Assembly (NCBI GenBank): GCA_017639935.1
Contig: JAGFWP010000038.1
Coordinates: 1 to 52,278 of the forward strand
DNA length: 52,278 bases
DNA from: Pelagibacteraceae bacterium
GTDB lineage: Bacteria > Pseudomonadota > Alphaproteobacteria > HIMB59 > GCA-002718135
Reading direction: 5' to 3'
Part shown: positions 1 through 8,484 of the stretch, one piece after another
How positions within the stretch are numbered: the first letter of the stretch is position 1
How the letters are laid out: each line of letters opens with the position of its first letter
Notes under the pieces: generated by a model
Databases searched by the model: none
What the model saw: only the letters and a program-made list of their open reading frames with translations
What the model was told of the DNA's origin: nothing
Translations under genes and position numbers: made by a program

Positions 1-380
1 GCGTGCAAATATTCGGCAATGATTACAATACTCCTGATGGAACAGCCATTCGAGATTATATTCATGTGTCTGATTTAGCCGACATACACATCAAAGTTCT
101 TCAGTTTCTATTAGAAAAAAAACAATCTGAAATTTTCAACTGTGGTTATGGGAAAGGATACTCGGTTAAAGATGTATTAAATGTGACTAATTCATTATGT
201 AAAAATAGGATTAATATATTAAATTCACCAAGACGGATGGGTGATGCAGAAATGGTGGTATCTGACATTGGCAAATTAAAACGAATGATTGATTGGACGC
301 CTAAATATAATAAATTAGATTTTATAATTAAAACAGCGATTGATTGGGAATTAAAGTTGCAAAATGAACAAATTTCATAA
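1..380 (+). CDS. galE: UDP-glucose 4-epimerase, C-terminal part (cut by window edge)
   Basis: This is the C-terminal 125 or so residues of a GalE-type short-chain epimerase, which interconverts UDP-glucose and UDP-galactose in the cytoplasm. The visible part opens with IFGNDYNTPDGTAIRDYIHV, the conserved block just after the catalytic core, followed by SDLADIH and the C-terminal substrate-binding region (GYGKGYSVKDV, then RRMGDAE). The frame is open to the window edge, so the true start and the NAD-binding Rossmann half lie upstream; the GTG at base 3 is internal. The gene overlaps the next one (galT) by 17 bases, so the two are co-transcribed. Family assignment is strong; nucleotide-sugar specificity is inferred. 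Confidence 0.9.
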   Translation, partial: VQIFGNDYNTPDGTAIRDYIHVSDLADIHIKVLQFLLEKKQSEIFNCGYGKGYSVKDVLNVTNSLCKNRINILNSPRRMGDAEMVVSDIGKLKRMIDWTPKYNKLDFIIKTAIDWELKLQNEQIS

Positions 381-1416
381 ACGTATTTTTAAGCGCAATG
401 ACAATAGAGAGCTTTTTATATATGGCAGAACAGAACACACTGAAGAATCCGCGCAAGAATTAGATGTCACGCCTCCGTCTTCTCCACACTTGCGATGGAA
501 TCCTTCTCGGCACGAATGGGTGACTTATTCACCTGGCAGAGAAAACAGAACTTCTTTTCCTCCAAAAAAATATTGCCCTTTTTGTCCTGGCAGTAATTTA
601 AATTTTCCTACAGAAATACCCTTTAGTGGTTTTGAAATAGCTGTTTTTCCTAATCGTTGGTCTAGCTTTAACACACATAATAATAATATTGAAATTAGCG
701 GCATTAAAACAAAGCCCTCAAATGGTCATTCTGAGATTATTGTATATTCAGATGTTCATGATGACACTATTGCTGAAATGCCCTTGGACCGTATTCAATT
801 ATTGGTTGAAACATGGAATGATCGGTATATTGAATTATTAAGCAGAGATGACGTTGCTTATGTTCTTCCATTTGAAAACAGGGGTGAAGAATGCGGGGTT
901 ACGCTTCATCATCCTCACGGACAGGTTTACTGTTATCCGTTCATTCCTCCTGTTATTGAAAAAGAAGTTGCAGCCTTTCATAAAGAAAATTTCATTCTGT
1001 CTATGATGGAGAGTTTGGAGCAAAAATATTTTGTGTATCAAGATGATGACATTATTGCAGCCGTTCCCCCTTTTGCGAGATATGCCTATGAAGTTTGGAT
1101 AATGCCCAAAAAAAGAGTTGCTGGACCATGGCAATTTAACGATCAACAAATAAAATCATTTTCAACCTGCTTTCAAAAAGTGGTCAAAGGATATGATTCT
1201 TTTCTTAATAAAAAATGCCCCTACATCATGGGCTTGCATGCCGCGCCAAAATTGGAAGATAAGTCATTTCACTTTCATATTGAATTCTATCCTCCATTGC
1301 GTTCAGAGGATAAGCCAAAGATTTTAGCGGGATCTGAATCTATGGCAGGCGTATTTATTATGGATGTTTTGCCTGAAGAAACCGCCATAATGCTCAGAGA
1401 GCACATAAACAAATGA
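364..1416 (+). CDS. galT: Galactose-1-phosphate uridylyltransferase
   Basis: The 350-residue protein matches GalT of the Leloir pathway, which exchanges UMP between UDP-glucose and galactose-1-phosphate through a histidine-uridylyl intermediate. The HxHxQ signature is present as H183-P-H185-G-Q187 within LHHPHGQVYCYPF. C71 and C74 (CPFCPG) match the zinc-binding pair, and a C-terminal HFHIEFYPP block supplies the second metal and substrate histidines. The length is normal for the family. The ATG at 364 lies inside the end of galE, and the stop overlaps the following sufE-like start by 4 bases (ATGA), so this is a three-gene operon. No galK is visible here. The role may be UDP-sugar supply for surface polysaccharide as much as galactose use. 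Confidence 0.93.
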   Translation: MNKFHKRIFKRNDNRELFIYGRTEHTEESAQELDVTPPSSPHLRWNPSRHEWVTYSPGRENRTSFPPKKYCPFCPGSNLNFPTEIPFSGFEIAVFPNRWSSFNTHNNNIEISGIKTKPSNGHSEIIVYSDVHDDTIAEMPLDRIQLLVETWNDRYIELLSRDDVAYVLPFENRGEECGVTLHHPHGQVYCYPFIPPVIEKEVAAFHKENFILSMMESLEQKYFVYQDDDIIAAVPPFARYAYEVWIMPKKRVAGPWQFNDQQIKSFSTCFQKVVKGYDSFLNKKCPYIMGLHAAPKLEDKSFHFHIEFYPPLRSEDKPKILAGSESMAGVFIMDVLPEETAIMLREHINK

Positions 1417-1829
1417 CCATTGAAGAAAAAATTACTTATTACAAAGAAAGTCTAGATAGTTTTGGGGATACAATGGATAAATATAAGTTTCTTTTGGACC
1501 AGGGCAAAAAAGCCAAACCTTTTCCTGAGGAATATCGACAAGATGGTTTCAAGGTTTCCGGATGCCAAGCGCAAGTTTGGCTTGTCCCTTTTCTTCATAA
1601 TGAACTGTTGTCATTTCACACCGACTCTGATGCTTTTATTTCAAAAGGAATGATAACTATCTTGTCTGACATATATGGCGATAATTTACCAAATGATATT
1701 TTGAATTCAGATTTTGAATTAATTAAAACATTAAATCTAGATGTTTTGTTGACACCAAGCAGAACCAATGGCGTTTTTTTCATGCTGAAAGCAATAAAAA
1801 AATATGCCGAAACATTTTCAAAAACTTAA
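1413..1829 (+). CDS. sufE: SufE-like sulfur acceptor protein
   Basis: A 138-residue SufE/CsdE family protein. These cytoplasmic proteins accept persulfide sulfur from a cysteine desulfurase and pass it to the iron-sulfur scaffold. The acceptor cysteine is C51 in FKVSGCQAQVW, the family hallmark, and the length fits. The start overlaps the galT stop by 4 bases, indicating translational coupling. A position behind galE-galT rather than in a suf operon is unusual, and the partner desulfurase is not in the window. A weak hairpin terminator follows the stop. The family call is firm; the exact partner (SufS or another desulfurase) is unknown. Confidence 0.87.
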   Translation: MTIEEKITYYKESLDSFGDTMDKYKFLLDQGKKAKPFPEEYRQDGFKVSGCQAQVWLVPFLHNELLSFHTDSDAFISKGMITILSDIYGDNLPNDILNSDFELIKTLNLDVLLTPSRTNGVFFMLKAIKKYAETFSKT

Positions 1830-1832
1830 GAG

Positions 1833-1859
1833 AGGGAATGAAATAATCTATCCCTTTTT
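1833..1859 (+). terminator. Probable intrinsic terminator after the galE-galT-sufE operon
   Basis: A short stem AGGGA (1833-1837) pairs with TCCCT (1851-1855), closing a 13-base loop and running straight into a T tract (1855-1859). The stem is only 5 bp, so termination may be weak. It sits immediately after the sufE stop and before tRNA-Leu, where a terminator is expected. Confidence 0.45.
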
Positions 1860-1937
1860 ATTTCGACACCTTCCAAAGAAATAAATATCATCATAGACTT
1901 AGTTTCAAAAACCAAGTAAACATAAGAAAAAACAAAA

Positions 1938-2022
1938 GGGAGTATGGCGGAACTGGTAGACGCGCCGGATTCAAAATCCGGTCACTTCGGTGGTGTGGGT
2001 TCGATTCCCTCTACTCCTACCA
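1938..2022 (+). tRNA. tRNA-Leu (anticodon CAA)
   Basis: An 85-base cloverleaf with the long variable arm of a type II tRNA. The acceptor strands are GGGAGTA (1938-1944) and TACTCCT (2012-2018), with one G-T pair. The D arm is GCGG..GGTAGACGC. The anticodon stem CCGGA/TCCGG encloses loop TTCAAAA, giving anticodon CAA. The T arm carries GGTTCGATTCC. The CCA end is encoded (2020-2022). It reads UUG codons. It lies in the gap between the sufE operon and the membrane-protein pair. Confidence 0.97.
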
Positions 2023-2032
2023 TTAGATATAA

Positions 2033-2617
2033 ATGAATTTACTCCGCAAGCTTTATGATTGGACGCTGAAAAAATCCAAAGATCCTAAGGCCCCTTGGTT
2101 TCTTGCTATTATATCATTTTCAGAAAGTTCTTTCTTTCCAGTTCCTCCTGATATCATCTTAATACCAATGGTTATCGCAAATAGAATTAAAGCTTGGACG
2201 TATGCAACCATATGTACAGTAAGTTCGGTGCTTGGAGGAGTTCTTGGTTATTTTATTGGATTTTTTTTCTATAATTCTGTTGGAATAATGATTGTTCAAT
2301 ATTATTCTCTGGAAAATCTATTTAGCAGCTTTGAATCAAGCTATAATGATTATGGTATTTTAATTGTTCTTGGCGCGGGATTCACCCCCTTTCCTTTTAA
2401 ATTTATTACAATAGCAAGTGGTTTGTTTAGTCTTAATCTGCCATTATTTATAAGCGTTGCATTTATTGCGCGTGGGTTACGTTTTTTTCTTGTAACTGGT
2501 TTGTTAAAATTATTTGGAAACTTTATAGAAAATTTAATTGATCGTTATTTTAACATTATTGCAACTTTATTTTTTCTTTTATTAATCGGAAGCTTTATAT
2601 TAATAAAATATCTATGA
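2033..2617 (+). CDS. YqaA/DedA-family inner membrane protein
   Basis: A 194-residue integral membrane protein of the SNARE-associated (DedA/YqaA, VTT domain) type. The N-terminal amphipathic segment (LYDWTLKKSKDPKAPWFLAI) leads into a conserved SESSFFPVPPDIILIPMV re-entrant motif. A glycine-rich helix (VLGGVLGYFIGFFFY), the motif GAGFTPFPFKFITIASG and a C-terminal hydrophobic helix follow. This matches the short YqaA branch, often annotated COG1238. Relatives act in membrane lipid scrambling or transport and envelope homeostasis, but the substrate of this branch is unsettled. The stop overlaps the next ATG (dsbB-like) by 4 bases, so the pair is coupled. The start is 10 bases past the tRNA-Leu CCA. 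Confidence 0.83.
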   Translation: MNLLRKLYDWTLKKSKDPKAPWFLAIISFSESSFFPVPPDIILIPMVIANRIKAWTYATICTVSSVLGGVLGYFIGFFFYNSVGIMIVQYYSLENLFSSFESSYNDYGILIVLGAGFTPFPFKFITIASGLFSLNLPLFISVAFIARGLRFFLVTGLLKLFGNFIENLIDRYFNIIATLFFLLLIGSFILIKYL

Positions 2618-3111
2618 ATTATATAATTCGATACTGGGGGATTATTTTTTTCTTCTTATGTTTGGTTGCAATTTTTAGCGCTTTGATTGCAGAATACTTT
2701 TTTCATATTTTGCCATGCCGAATGTGTTTGAATCAGCGTTATCCATATTACTTTATAATAAGCATCTTTGTTGTTTTTTATTTTATTTCCAAAACATCCA
2801 ATATATGGCTTTATGTTTTATCAGAACTAGCGGTTTTATATGGTTTGTTTTATTCCATATGGCATGTAGGAATTGAACATAATTTATTAACTGGTCCTTC
2901 AAGTTGCTCTGGAAAGTTGATAGGGGCAGACTCTGTTAGTGATTTAAAAGAACAAATCCTCAATCAGGCTGTAATTAATTGCAATGAAATCAGTTGGTCT
3001 GTGCTTGGCTTATCTGCAGCAACATTAAATTCACTTTTACTATTATTCCTTCTCTTATTTAACACCATATTTATTTTTAAGATCTATAACGACAAAGAGA
3101 AAAAAATCTAG
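2614..3111 (+). CDS. dsbB: Disulfide bond formation protein B (DsbB family)
   Basis: A 165-residue four-helix membrane protein of the DsbB family, which reoxidises periplasmic DsbA and passes electrons to quinone. The first cysteine pair is C35-x-x-C38 in LPCRMCLNQRYPY, the family signature at the end of helix 1. The second periplasmic pair is C98 (GPSSCSG) and C123 (INCNE). All four redox cysteines are therefore present. It is translationally coupled to the YqaA-like gene and ends convergently with the HNH gene (4-base overlap). The cognate DsbA is not in the window. Confidence 0.87.
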   Translation: MNYIIRYWGIIFFFLCLVAIFSALIAEYFFHILPCRMCLNQRYPYYFIISIFVVFYFISKTSNIWLYVLSELAVLYGLFYSIWHVGIEHNLLTGPSSCSGKLIGADSVSDLKEQILNQAVINCNEISWSVLGLSAATLNSLLLLFLLLFNTIFIFKIYNDKEKKI

Positions 3112-3662
3112 TCCTGAAGTTCGGTATCCCAGTACAGATAATCACGCCAACTTTCATGTAAAAAATTAGGGGGGAAGTTTCTTCCATTATTTTGCAGTTG
3201 GGCGGATGTCGGCCGTGAAGGCATCTTTTCCAGTTTCATATTTGAATGTTTTAAAAGTCGTCTTCCTTTTTTAAAGTTGCATGAAGTGCATGCGGATACA
3301 ACATTATTCCATATTGTTTTGCCATTAAGGTAGCGTGGGATTAAATGATCAAAGGTAAGTTCATTTGCTGAATATCTTTGATAACAATATTGGCAGGTAA
3401 AATTATCTCGAAGAAAAACATTAAATCTTGTGAAAACAGGTCTGCGGTGTTGCATAATAAAATTTTTTAGTGCAACAACGCTTGGTAACTTAAAAGAAAT
3501 TGAAGGTGAGCGTACTACTTGTTCATAACTTTCAATTACTGAGACTCTTTCAAGAAATACTGCCTTAACGGCATCCTGCCACGAACACAAAGAAAGGGGG
3601 TAGTAACTTAGAGGCTGAAAATCAGCATTAAGTACAAGGGCTGGACTTCCTATCACGCTCAT
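3108..3662 (-). CDS. HNH endonuclease family protein
   Basis: A 184-residue protein with a C-terminal HNH nuclease fold. C90-x-x-C93 and C125-x-x-C128 form the zinc site. The catalytic core reads FDHLIPRYLNG (D105, H106), followed by WNNVVSACTSCNFKKGRR. The N-terminal half (VLNADFQPLSYYPLSLCSWQDAVKAV) is the domain found in a widely conserved housekeeping branch in Alphaproteobacteria, Cyanobacteria and Bacteroidetes. The cellular role is not established. Nothing nearby (no methylase, no phage genes) suggests restriction or homing. It is transcribed alone or with the downstream esterase gap upstream of it. Confidence 0.87.
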   Translation of the reverse strand: MSVIGSPALVLNADFQPLSYYPLSLCSWQDAVKAVFLERVSVIESYEQVVRSPSISFKLPSVVALKNFIMQHRRPVFTRFNVFLRDNFTCQYCYQRYSANELTFDHLIPRYLNGKTIWNNVVSACTSCNFKKGRRLLKHSNMKLEKMPSRPTSAQLQNNGRNFPPNFLHESWRDYLYWDTELQD

Positions 3663-3723
3663 TTTATTTTCTACTCCTCCACTTTATAATAAATATCATT
3701 AAGATTATAATATGGCATTTTGT

Positions 3724-4407
3724 TTACGTCATATGTTTTTTTATAAAATTTTTTGTTAATTTCAGCGTATCAGGTGAGATTGTGTGCCCCTCATTTTTCA
3801 TTAAATATGAGTCAAACAGAAAATCGTGATTTTTTAAAATTTCACATGCTTCTTCAAAATATTTAGGCTCCAAGACAGTGTCTTGATCCCCATGAACAAT
3901 TAAAACAGGTGTTTCAATAAAATATCTTTTTTCATGATCTTCAGACGGAAGTATCCTTCCAGACAATAAAACACAGCCAGCCAAAGCATTATTGACGTAT
4001 TTGCCAAATTCAAAAGCCATCATAGCTCCTTGCGAAAAACCAATAATGAAACAATCTTTAAGAGTAAGTTTATGTTTTATACATAGGTTGTTAATATAAT
4101 CCTTGATAAGATTTAAGGATGATAAACAATCCTGCTTCAAAATTTCTTTTTCTGTCGGACCAGCTTCTGTAAAATTTATGCCATTTGGATAAAGATCAAA
4201 CCATTGCCTGCCTATTGGATACTGCGGAATAAATGAAGGGGCATTGGGAGCATAAAAATTTATGTTTAATTCTGGATCATAAAGATGCGTTGCCAAAGGA
4301 AAAAAATTTACAGCATTATCTCCATATCCGTGCAATAAAAAAACTAGCTTTTTAGGATTTCCTGTGGATTCAAAACATGGCCCATTTAATGGTGTTTTAT
4401 TATTCAT
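3724..4407 (-). CDS. Phospholipase/carboxylesterase (alpha/beta hydrolase)
   Basis: A 227-residue serine hydrolase of the carboxylesterase/lysophospholipase type (COG0400, YpfH/EstB-like). LVFLLHGYGDN forms the oxyanion strand. The nucleophile is S125 in IGFSQGAMMA. The acid is in VHGDQDTVL (D174 or D176) and the base is H208 in KNEGHTIS, so the triad is complete. The protein is cytoplasmic with no signal peptide. Substrates of this family are usually short-chain esters or lysophospholipids; none can be assigned here. It is divergent from the 61-residue orphan at 4481, with about 70 bases between them for promoters. Confidence 0.86.
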   Translation of the reverse strand: MNNKTPLNGPCFESTGNPKKLVFLLHGYGDNAVNFFPLATHLYDPELNINFYAPNAPSFIPQYPIGRQWFDLYPNGINFTEAGPTEKEILKQDCLSSLNLIKDYINNLCIKHKLTLKDCFIIGFSQGAMMAFEFGKYVNNALAGCVLLSGRILPSEDHEKRYFIETPVLIVHGDQDTVLEPKYFEEACEILKNHDFLFDSYLMKNEGHTISPDTLKLTKNFIKKHMT

Positions 4408-4480
4408 TAAATGTGTGAAATATATGAAAAGACTAGAAATAGAATAAAAAATTTAGTAAATGGGTAATTAAGGACATGAT

Positions 4481-4666
4481 ATGGGCATTCATTACAATCA
4501 TAAATCAAAAGCGGGTGACCGTAAAATGCAAAAAGAACTTAAACTTAGGATGAAATCTGATGCTCGCAAGCAAAAAAGATTGGAAAAAGAAGCAGAAGAG
4601 CAAGCAGAAGAAATGCGAAAACTTGAAGAATTAACTCGACCCGACAAGCCTTCAACCTCTGACTAG
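4481..4666 (+). CDS. Small highly charged protein, unrecognised
   Basis: A 61-residue protein dominated by Lys, Glu, Arg and Asp. After MGIHYNHKSKAGDRKMQ comes one continuous charged helix (residues about 15-53) with heptad-like spacing, probably a single alpha-helix or coiled coil, then a proline-containing tail. I do not recognise the family. It has a plausible ribosome site (AAGGAC, about 6 bases before ATG). It is the only plus-strand gene between two minus-strand units, so it must have its own promoter in the 73-base divergent gap. Composition resembles small RNA- or ribosome-associated proteins, but that is no evidence of function. The coding call rests on the ATG, ribosome site and isolated position. 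Confidence 0.6.
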   Translation: MGIHYNHKSKAGDRKMQKELKLRMKSDARKQKRLEKEAEEQAEEMRKLEELTRPDKPSTSD

Positions 4667-4690
4667 CTCATAAATTAATAATTAATTTAA

Positions 4691-5503
4691 CTAATTGCTG
4701 GGATGATTAGTTGTAATAAATTTTTTTATTATGGCTAAGGCTTGGTTGGCTTCTTCCAACAAAATCATATGACCGCAATTGGGAATAATTTCAACTTGTG
4801 ACCCTTTAATACAATCTGCTAGTTTTTTACCTTCTTTCACAGGACACATTCTATCTTCGTCTCCCAAAATATTGATAGTAGGACACTGAACTTTTTTAGC
4901 TGCTTCAAAACCATTTTTATAGTTATCACATGCTCTAAAATCGACGCCCAAAGCATTCTTCACTGATCCATTATGAACAATAGTTCCGCCAATGTTGATA
5001 TGATGTAAGCCTGGAACGGCATGGCCTCCGAAATGCCCGGCTGGACCATGCGCCCAATCCATCATTAGATCCACAGCTTTAGCTTCGCCCTTCTCTGCTA
5101 AATCTAAAAGTTCTGGATTCATCGGAATAGCTCCAGCGCCACCCATTAAACTTAAAGATTTTACTTTATTAGGAAATCGAGCAGCGCACTCCATAGTTAT
5201 CAAGCAGCCTTGAGAGTGGCCAACAAGAGATGCTTCAGTCATTCCAACTCCATCAATTACATCAGATAACCATAATGCTTGTTCTTCAATTGATTTAAGG
5301 GAAGGGCCTTCTGAATATCCGTGACCGGGCAAGTCAATTGCCAAAACACTGTATCCATGAAAAGCAAAATAACGTGTCTGAAGAACCCAAGTTATATGAC
5401 TAAGACCGCTCCCATGAACGAAAATTACAAGAGGTTTATTTTTATCAAAAGGTTGCCCGCCAGTGGAAGCAAAAACATCTTTGTCATATACTTTAAACTT
5501 CAT
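4691..5503 (-). CDS. Alpha/beta hydrolase, last gene of the metY operon
   Basis: A 270-residue alpha/beta hydrolase. The oxyanion strand is VIFVHGSGLSHITW, the strand-4 motif is AIDLPGHGYSEG, and the nucleophile is S97 in VGHSQG. The acid lies in ILGDEDRMCPV and the base in PNCGHMILLEEA. There is no signal peptide. Its start overlaps the metY stop by 4 bases (ATGA), so it is translated with metY. A thioesterase or ester-cleaving step on an acyl-CoA derived product would fit the neighbours, but the sequence does not fix the substrate; haloperoxidase/esterase-like annotation would be equally defensible. Confidence 0.85.
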   Translation of the reverse strand: MKFKVYDKDVFASTGGQPFDKNKPLVIFVHGSGLSHITWVLQTRYFAFHGYSVLAIDLPGHGYSEGPSLKSIEEQALWLSDVIDGVGMTEASLVGHSQGCLITMECAARFPNKVKSLSLMGGAGAIPMNPELLDLAEKGEAKAVDLMMDWAHGPAGHFGGHAVPGLHHINIGGTIVHNGSVKNALGVDFRACDNYKNGFEAAKKVQCPTINILGDEDRMCPVKEGKKLADCIKGSQVEIIPNCGHMILLEEANQALAIIKKFITTNHPSN

Positions 5504-6810
5504 TTATTGACAATTAATCTAGGTTTTTTAGCAGCTCTAAATCCGTTTTCAAAATCACCAATAATGTCATCAATGTCTTCAATGCCTACAGAAAGTCTGA
5601 TCATATCTTCTGTTAAACCAGCAAGTTTCATCGTCTCTGCATCCATTTGTGCATGAGTTGTTGAAGCCGGATGAATGACCAATGTTTTAGAATCTCCAAC
5701 GTTAGCAAGATTAGAAGCCAACTTCACAGCATTAATAAAGGATTCTCCCGCAGCTCTTCCACCCTTAACTCCAAAAGCAATCATTGAACCTGCTCCTTTT
5801 GGTAGAATTTTTTTAGCCACCTTGTGATCAGAATGATCGGCTAAATCTGGGTGAGAAACCCATTCTACCCCCTTATGATGTGTAAGATATTCTAACATTT
5901 TTTTTGTATTAGATAAGTGTTTATCCATTCTTACTGATAAAGTTTCTATTCCTTGAAGGATGTTAAAAGCATTAGTAGGACTCATACATGGTCCCATATC
6001 ACGCATACCTTCTGCTCTTGTACGCATCGCAAATGCCATAGGTCCAAATTCCTCAGCAAAAGATAAACCGTGGTATCCTGGATATGGTTCAGTCATTGTT
6101 GGAAACTTATTATTTTGCGTCCAATCAAACTTTCCGCCTTCAACTAAAATGCCGCCCATTGATGTCCCATGTCCACACATCCATTTGGTTAAAGAATGTA
6201 CCACAATATCTGCGCCGAGGTCAAAAGGCCGACAAAGATATGGCGTGTTAAATGTTGCGTCTATTACCAGCGGAACACCTGCTTTATGCGCAATTTTTGC
6301 CACTTCAGAAACGTCCATTATTTCCAAACCTGGGTTTCCTATTATTTCTCCAAATACGAGTTTTGTATTTGGCTTAATAGCTTTTTTAAATCCTTCAGTA
6401 TCTCTTGGTTTTACAAAAGTGGTTTCAATACCAAATCTGGGAAGTGTTAAACGCAATAAGTTAACCGTGCCGCCATATAACTGCGATGAAGATACGATAT
6501 GATCTCCTGAACTGACCAAAGTCATTATGGTAAGAAAAGTAGCACTTTGTCCTGAAGCAGTGGCTACTGCTCCTGTGCCGCCTTCCAGCGCAGCAATTCT
6601 TTCTTCTAAAACAGCGACTGTTGGATTGGATATGCGGCTATAAATATGGCCACCTTGCTCCAAGTTAAATAATGCTGCAGCATGATCAGTATCCTGAAAA
6701 ACATAGGATGTTGTTTGATAAATAGGAACAGCTCGTGATCCAAAGTTTTTATCTGGCTGGTGTCCTCCGTGTAAGCTTAATGTATCAAATTTGTAAGTTT
6801 TTGGGTCCAC
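5500..6810 (-). CDS. metY: O-acetylhomoserine sulfhydrylase (MetY family)
   Basis: A 436-residue Cys/Met-metabolism PLP enzyme. It joins O-acetylhomoserine with sulfide, or with methanethiol in some members, to give homocysteine or methionine. Conserved blocks are LHGGHQPDKNFGSRAVPIYQ, IYSRISNPTVAVLEERIAALE, GQSATFL and the PLP-lysine motif VHSLTKWMCGHG (lysine near 208). The length of about 430 is typical of MetY rather than MetB/MetC (about 390). The start lies 34 bases inside the end of the acyl-CoA synthetase gene, and the stop overlaps the hydrolase start, so it is locked into a catabolic-looking operon. Its precursor enzyme MetX is encoded 10 kb away under a riboswitch; no riboswitch is visible here. 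Confidence 0.92.
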   Translation of the reverse strand: MDPKTYKFDTLSLHGGHQPDKNFGSRAVPIYQTTSYVFQDTDHAAALFNLEQGGHIYSRISNPTVAVLEERIAALEGGTGAVATASGQSATFLTIMTLVSSGDHIVSSSQLYGGTVNLLRLTLPRFGIETTFVKPRDTEGFKKAIKPNTKLVFGEIIGNPGLEIMDVSEVAKIAHKAGVPLVIDATFNTPYLCRPFDLGADIVVHSLTKWMCGHGTSMGGILVEGGKFDWTQNNKFPTMTEPYPGYHGLSFAEEFGPMAFAMRTRAEGMRDMGPCMSPTNAFNILQGIETLSVRMDKHLSNTKKMLEYLTHHKGVEWVSHPDLADHSDHKVAKKILPKGAGSMIAFGVKGGRAAGESFINAVKLASNLANVGDSKTLVIHPASTTHAQMDAETMKLAGLTEDMIRLSVGIEDIDDIIGDFENGFRAAKKPRLIVNK

Positions 6811-8453
6811 TTTTTCTCCTTTGCTTTTTTTCTAAGTTCAAATTTTTGAATTTTTCCAGTTGATGTTTTTGGCAGTTTGTCAAAGATTACATGTTTTGGC
6901 CTCTTAAATCCAGCCATATTTTTTTTACAATATTCAATTATTTCCTTTTCAGTTGCTTTTATTCCTTCTTTCAATTCAATAAATGCGCAAGGTATTTCAC
7001 CCCATTTTTTATCAGGTTTTGCCACCACAGCAACCAATGAAACTGCTTCATGTTTTGCAATAATGTTCTCTATTTCAACAGATGAAATATTTTCTCCTCC
7101 TGATATAATAATATCTTTTGAACGATCCTTGACTTGAATATATCCATTAGGATGCATGACAGCTAAATCACCAGAATGGAACCAACCTTTTTTCATTATT
7201 TCTTCTGTAGCATCTTTATTTTTATAATATCCTTTCATAACTGTATTGCCTCGAATCATTATTTCTCCCATTGTTTGACCATCCATAGGAACATATTCGT
7301 ATGACTCAGGATTAAGAACAGCTACTTCTTCTGTATGAGGATAGCGAACTCCTTGCTGTGCTTTAATTTCTGCTTTTTTATCTTGAGATAATTCATTCCA
7401 TAAAGAATTCCATGCACAATGTAATATATGTCCATATGTTTCGGTTAATCCATAGACATGCATTACTTCAAAACCCAATTTTTCTATGTTTTTTAAAATC
7501 GCACTTGGTGGAGGCGCTCCAGCCGTCATTGCATAAACTTTATTTTTTAAAACTTTCTTATCTTCTTCTTTCGCATTAGCAATTAAATTTAAAACAATTG
7601 GCGCACCACCAAAGTGCGTTATATTATGTTTATCAATTAAATTAAAAATATCTTTTGCATTAATGTAACGACAAAAAACTGCTTTTGCATTCAATAAAGC
7701 AAGCGTCCAGGGATAGCCCCATCCATTACAATGAAACATTGGAACTGTGTATAGATAACTTAAATTATTTGGCATATTCCAAGCAACAACGCTCCCCATT
7801 GACATTAGGTAAGAACCACGATGGTGATAAACCACACCCTTTGGTTGGCCTGTTGTTCCTGAAGTATAACTTAAAGAAATTGCTTGCCATTCATCTTTGG
7901 GTTTTTTCCAGTTATAGTCTAGATCACCGCTAGATAAAAAATCTTCATAAGTCCAATCTCCTAGATGCTCACCTTCTCCTTCTTTTAATTGAGCCTGACT
8001 ATCAACTATATCAATAATAGGAATCTTTTTATTAATTTGTTGTAGAGATTTTTTTACTACAGAAGAAAATTGTGTATCAACAATAAAAAGCTTTGCATCA
8101 CTATGCTCTAAAATATATGCAATGGTATGCGAATCTAACCGAATATTGATAGTATTTATTGCTGCACCTGTCATTGGAATAGAATAATGTGCTTCAAATA
8201 ATTCAGGAGTATTGGCAGCTAAAACAGAAACTGTGTCACCCAGACCTATGCCATTTTTTTCTAATGCACTTGCGAATTGAATACATCGATCGTAAGTTTG
8301 TTTCCATGTATATTTTCTATTACCATAAAACAAAGCTTCATAATCTGGATATATATCTTTTGCTCTTTCTAAAAAGGTAATTGGTGAAAGAGGTATAAAA
8401 TTTGACGGATTCTTATCTAGATTGTGATCAAAATTACTCAATTTTTTCTCCAA
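6777..8453 (-). CDS. AMP-forming acyl-CoA synthetase
   Basis: A 558-residue ANL-superfamily ligase that activates a carboxylic acid to acyl-AMP and then acyl-CoA. Motifs appear in order: YTSGTTGQPKGV (phosphate loop, about 196-207), VYGLTETYG, GWFHSGDLAV, KDIIISGGENISSVEIE and PKTSTGKIQK with the catalytic lysine. The FHCNGWGYPW block and overall length place it with the medium-chain/aromatic and DmdB-like branch rather than the long-chain FadD branch. It lies 31 bases after the beta-oxidation fusion gene and overlaps metY by 34 bases. Methylmercaptopropionate, medium-chain or branched acids are all possible substrates; motifs do not separate them. Confidence 0.9.
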   Translation of the reverse strand: MEKKLSNFDHNLDKNPSNFIPLSPITFLERAKDIYPDYEALFYGNRKYTWKQTYDRCIQFASALEKNGIGLGDTVSVLAANTPELFEAHYSIPMTGAAINTINIRLDSHTIAYILEHSDAKLFIVDTQFSSVVKKSLQQINKKIPIIDIVDSQAQLKEGEGEHLGDWTYEDFLSSGDLDYNWKKPKDEWQAISLSYTSGTTGQPKGVVYHHRGSYLMSMGSVVAWNMPNNLSYLYTVPMFHCNGWGYPWTLALLNAKAVFCRYINAKDIFNLIDKHNITHFGGAPIVLNLIANAKEEDKKVLKNKVYAMTAGAPPPSAILKNIEKLGFEVMHVYGLTETYGHILHCAWNSLWNELSQDKKAEIKAQQGVRYPHTEEVAVLNPESYEYVPMDGQTMGEIMIRGNTVMKGYYKNKDATEEIMKKGWFHSGDLAVMHPNGYIQVKDRSKDIIISGGENISSVEIENIIAKHEAVSLVAVVAKPDKKWGEIPCAFIELKEGIKATEKEIIEYCKKNMAGFKRPKHVIFDKLPKTSTGKIQKFELRKKAKEKKWTQKLTNLIH

Positions 8454-8484
8454 AAAATAATTATCACTATTACAAGAAAAGCTT

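Noticed and set aside
838-1149. 103-codon minus-strand frame inside galT
   Set aside because: It lies fully antisense to conserved galT blocks including the HPHGQ motif, with no supporting features.
5960-6502. 180-codon plus-strand frame opposite metY
   Set aside because: It is antisense to a well-conserved PLP enzyme, shows no family resemblance and is explained by codon bias in the metY frame.
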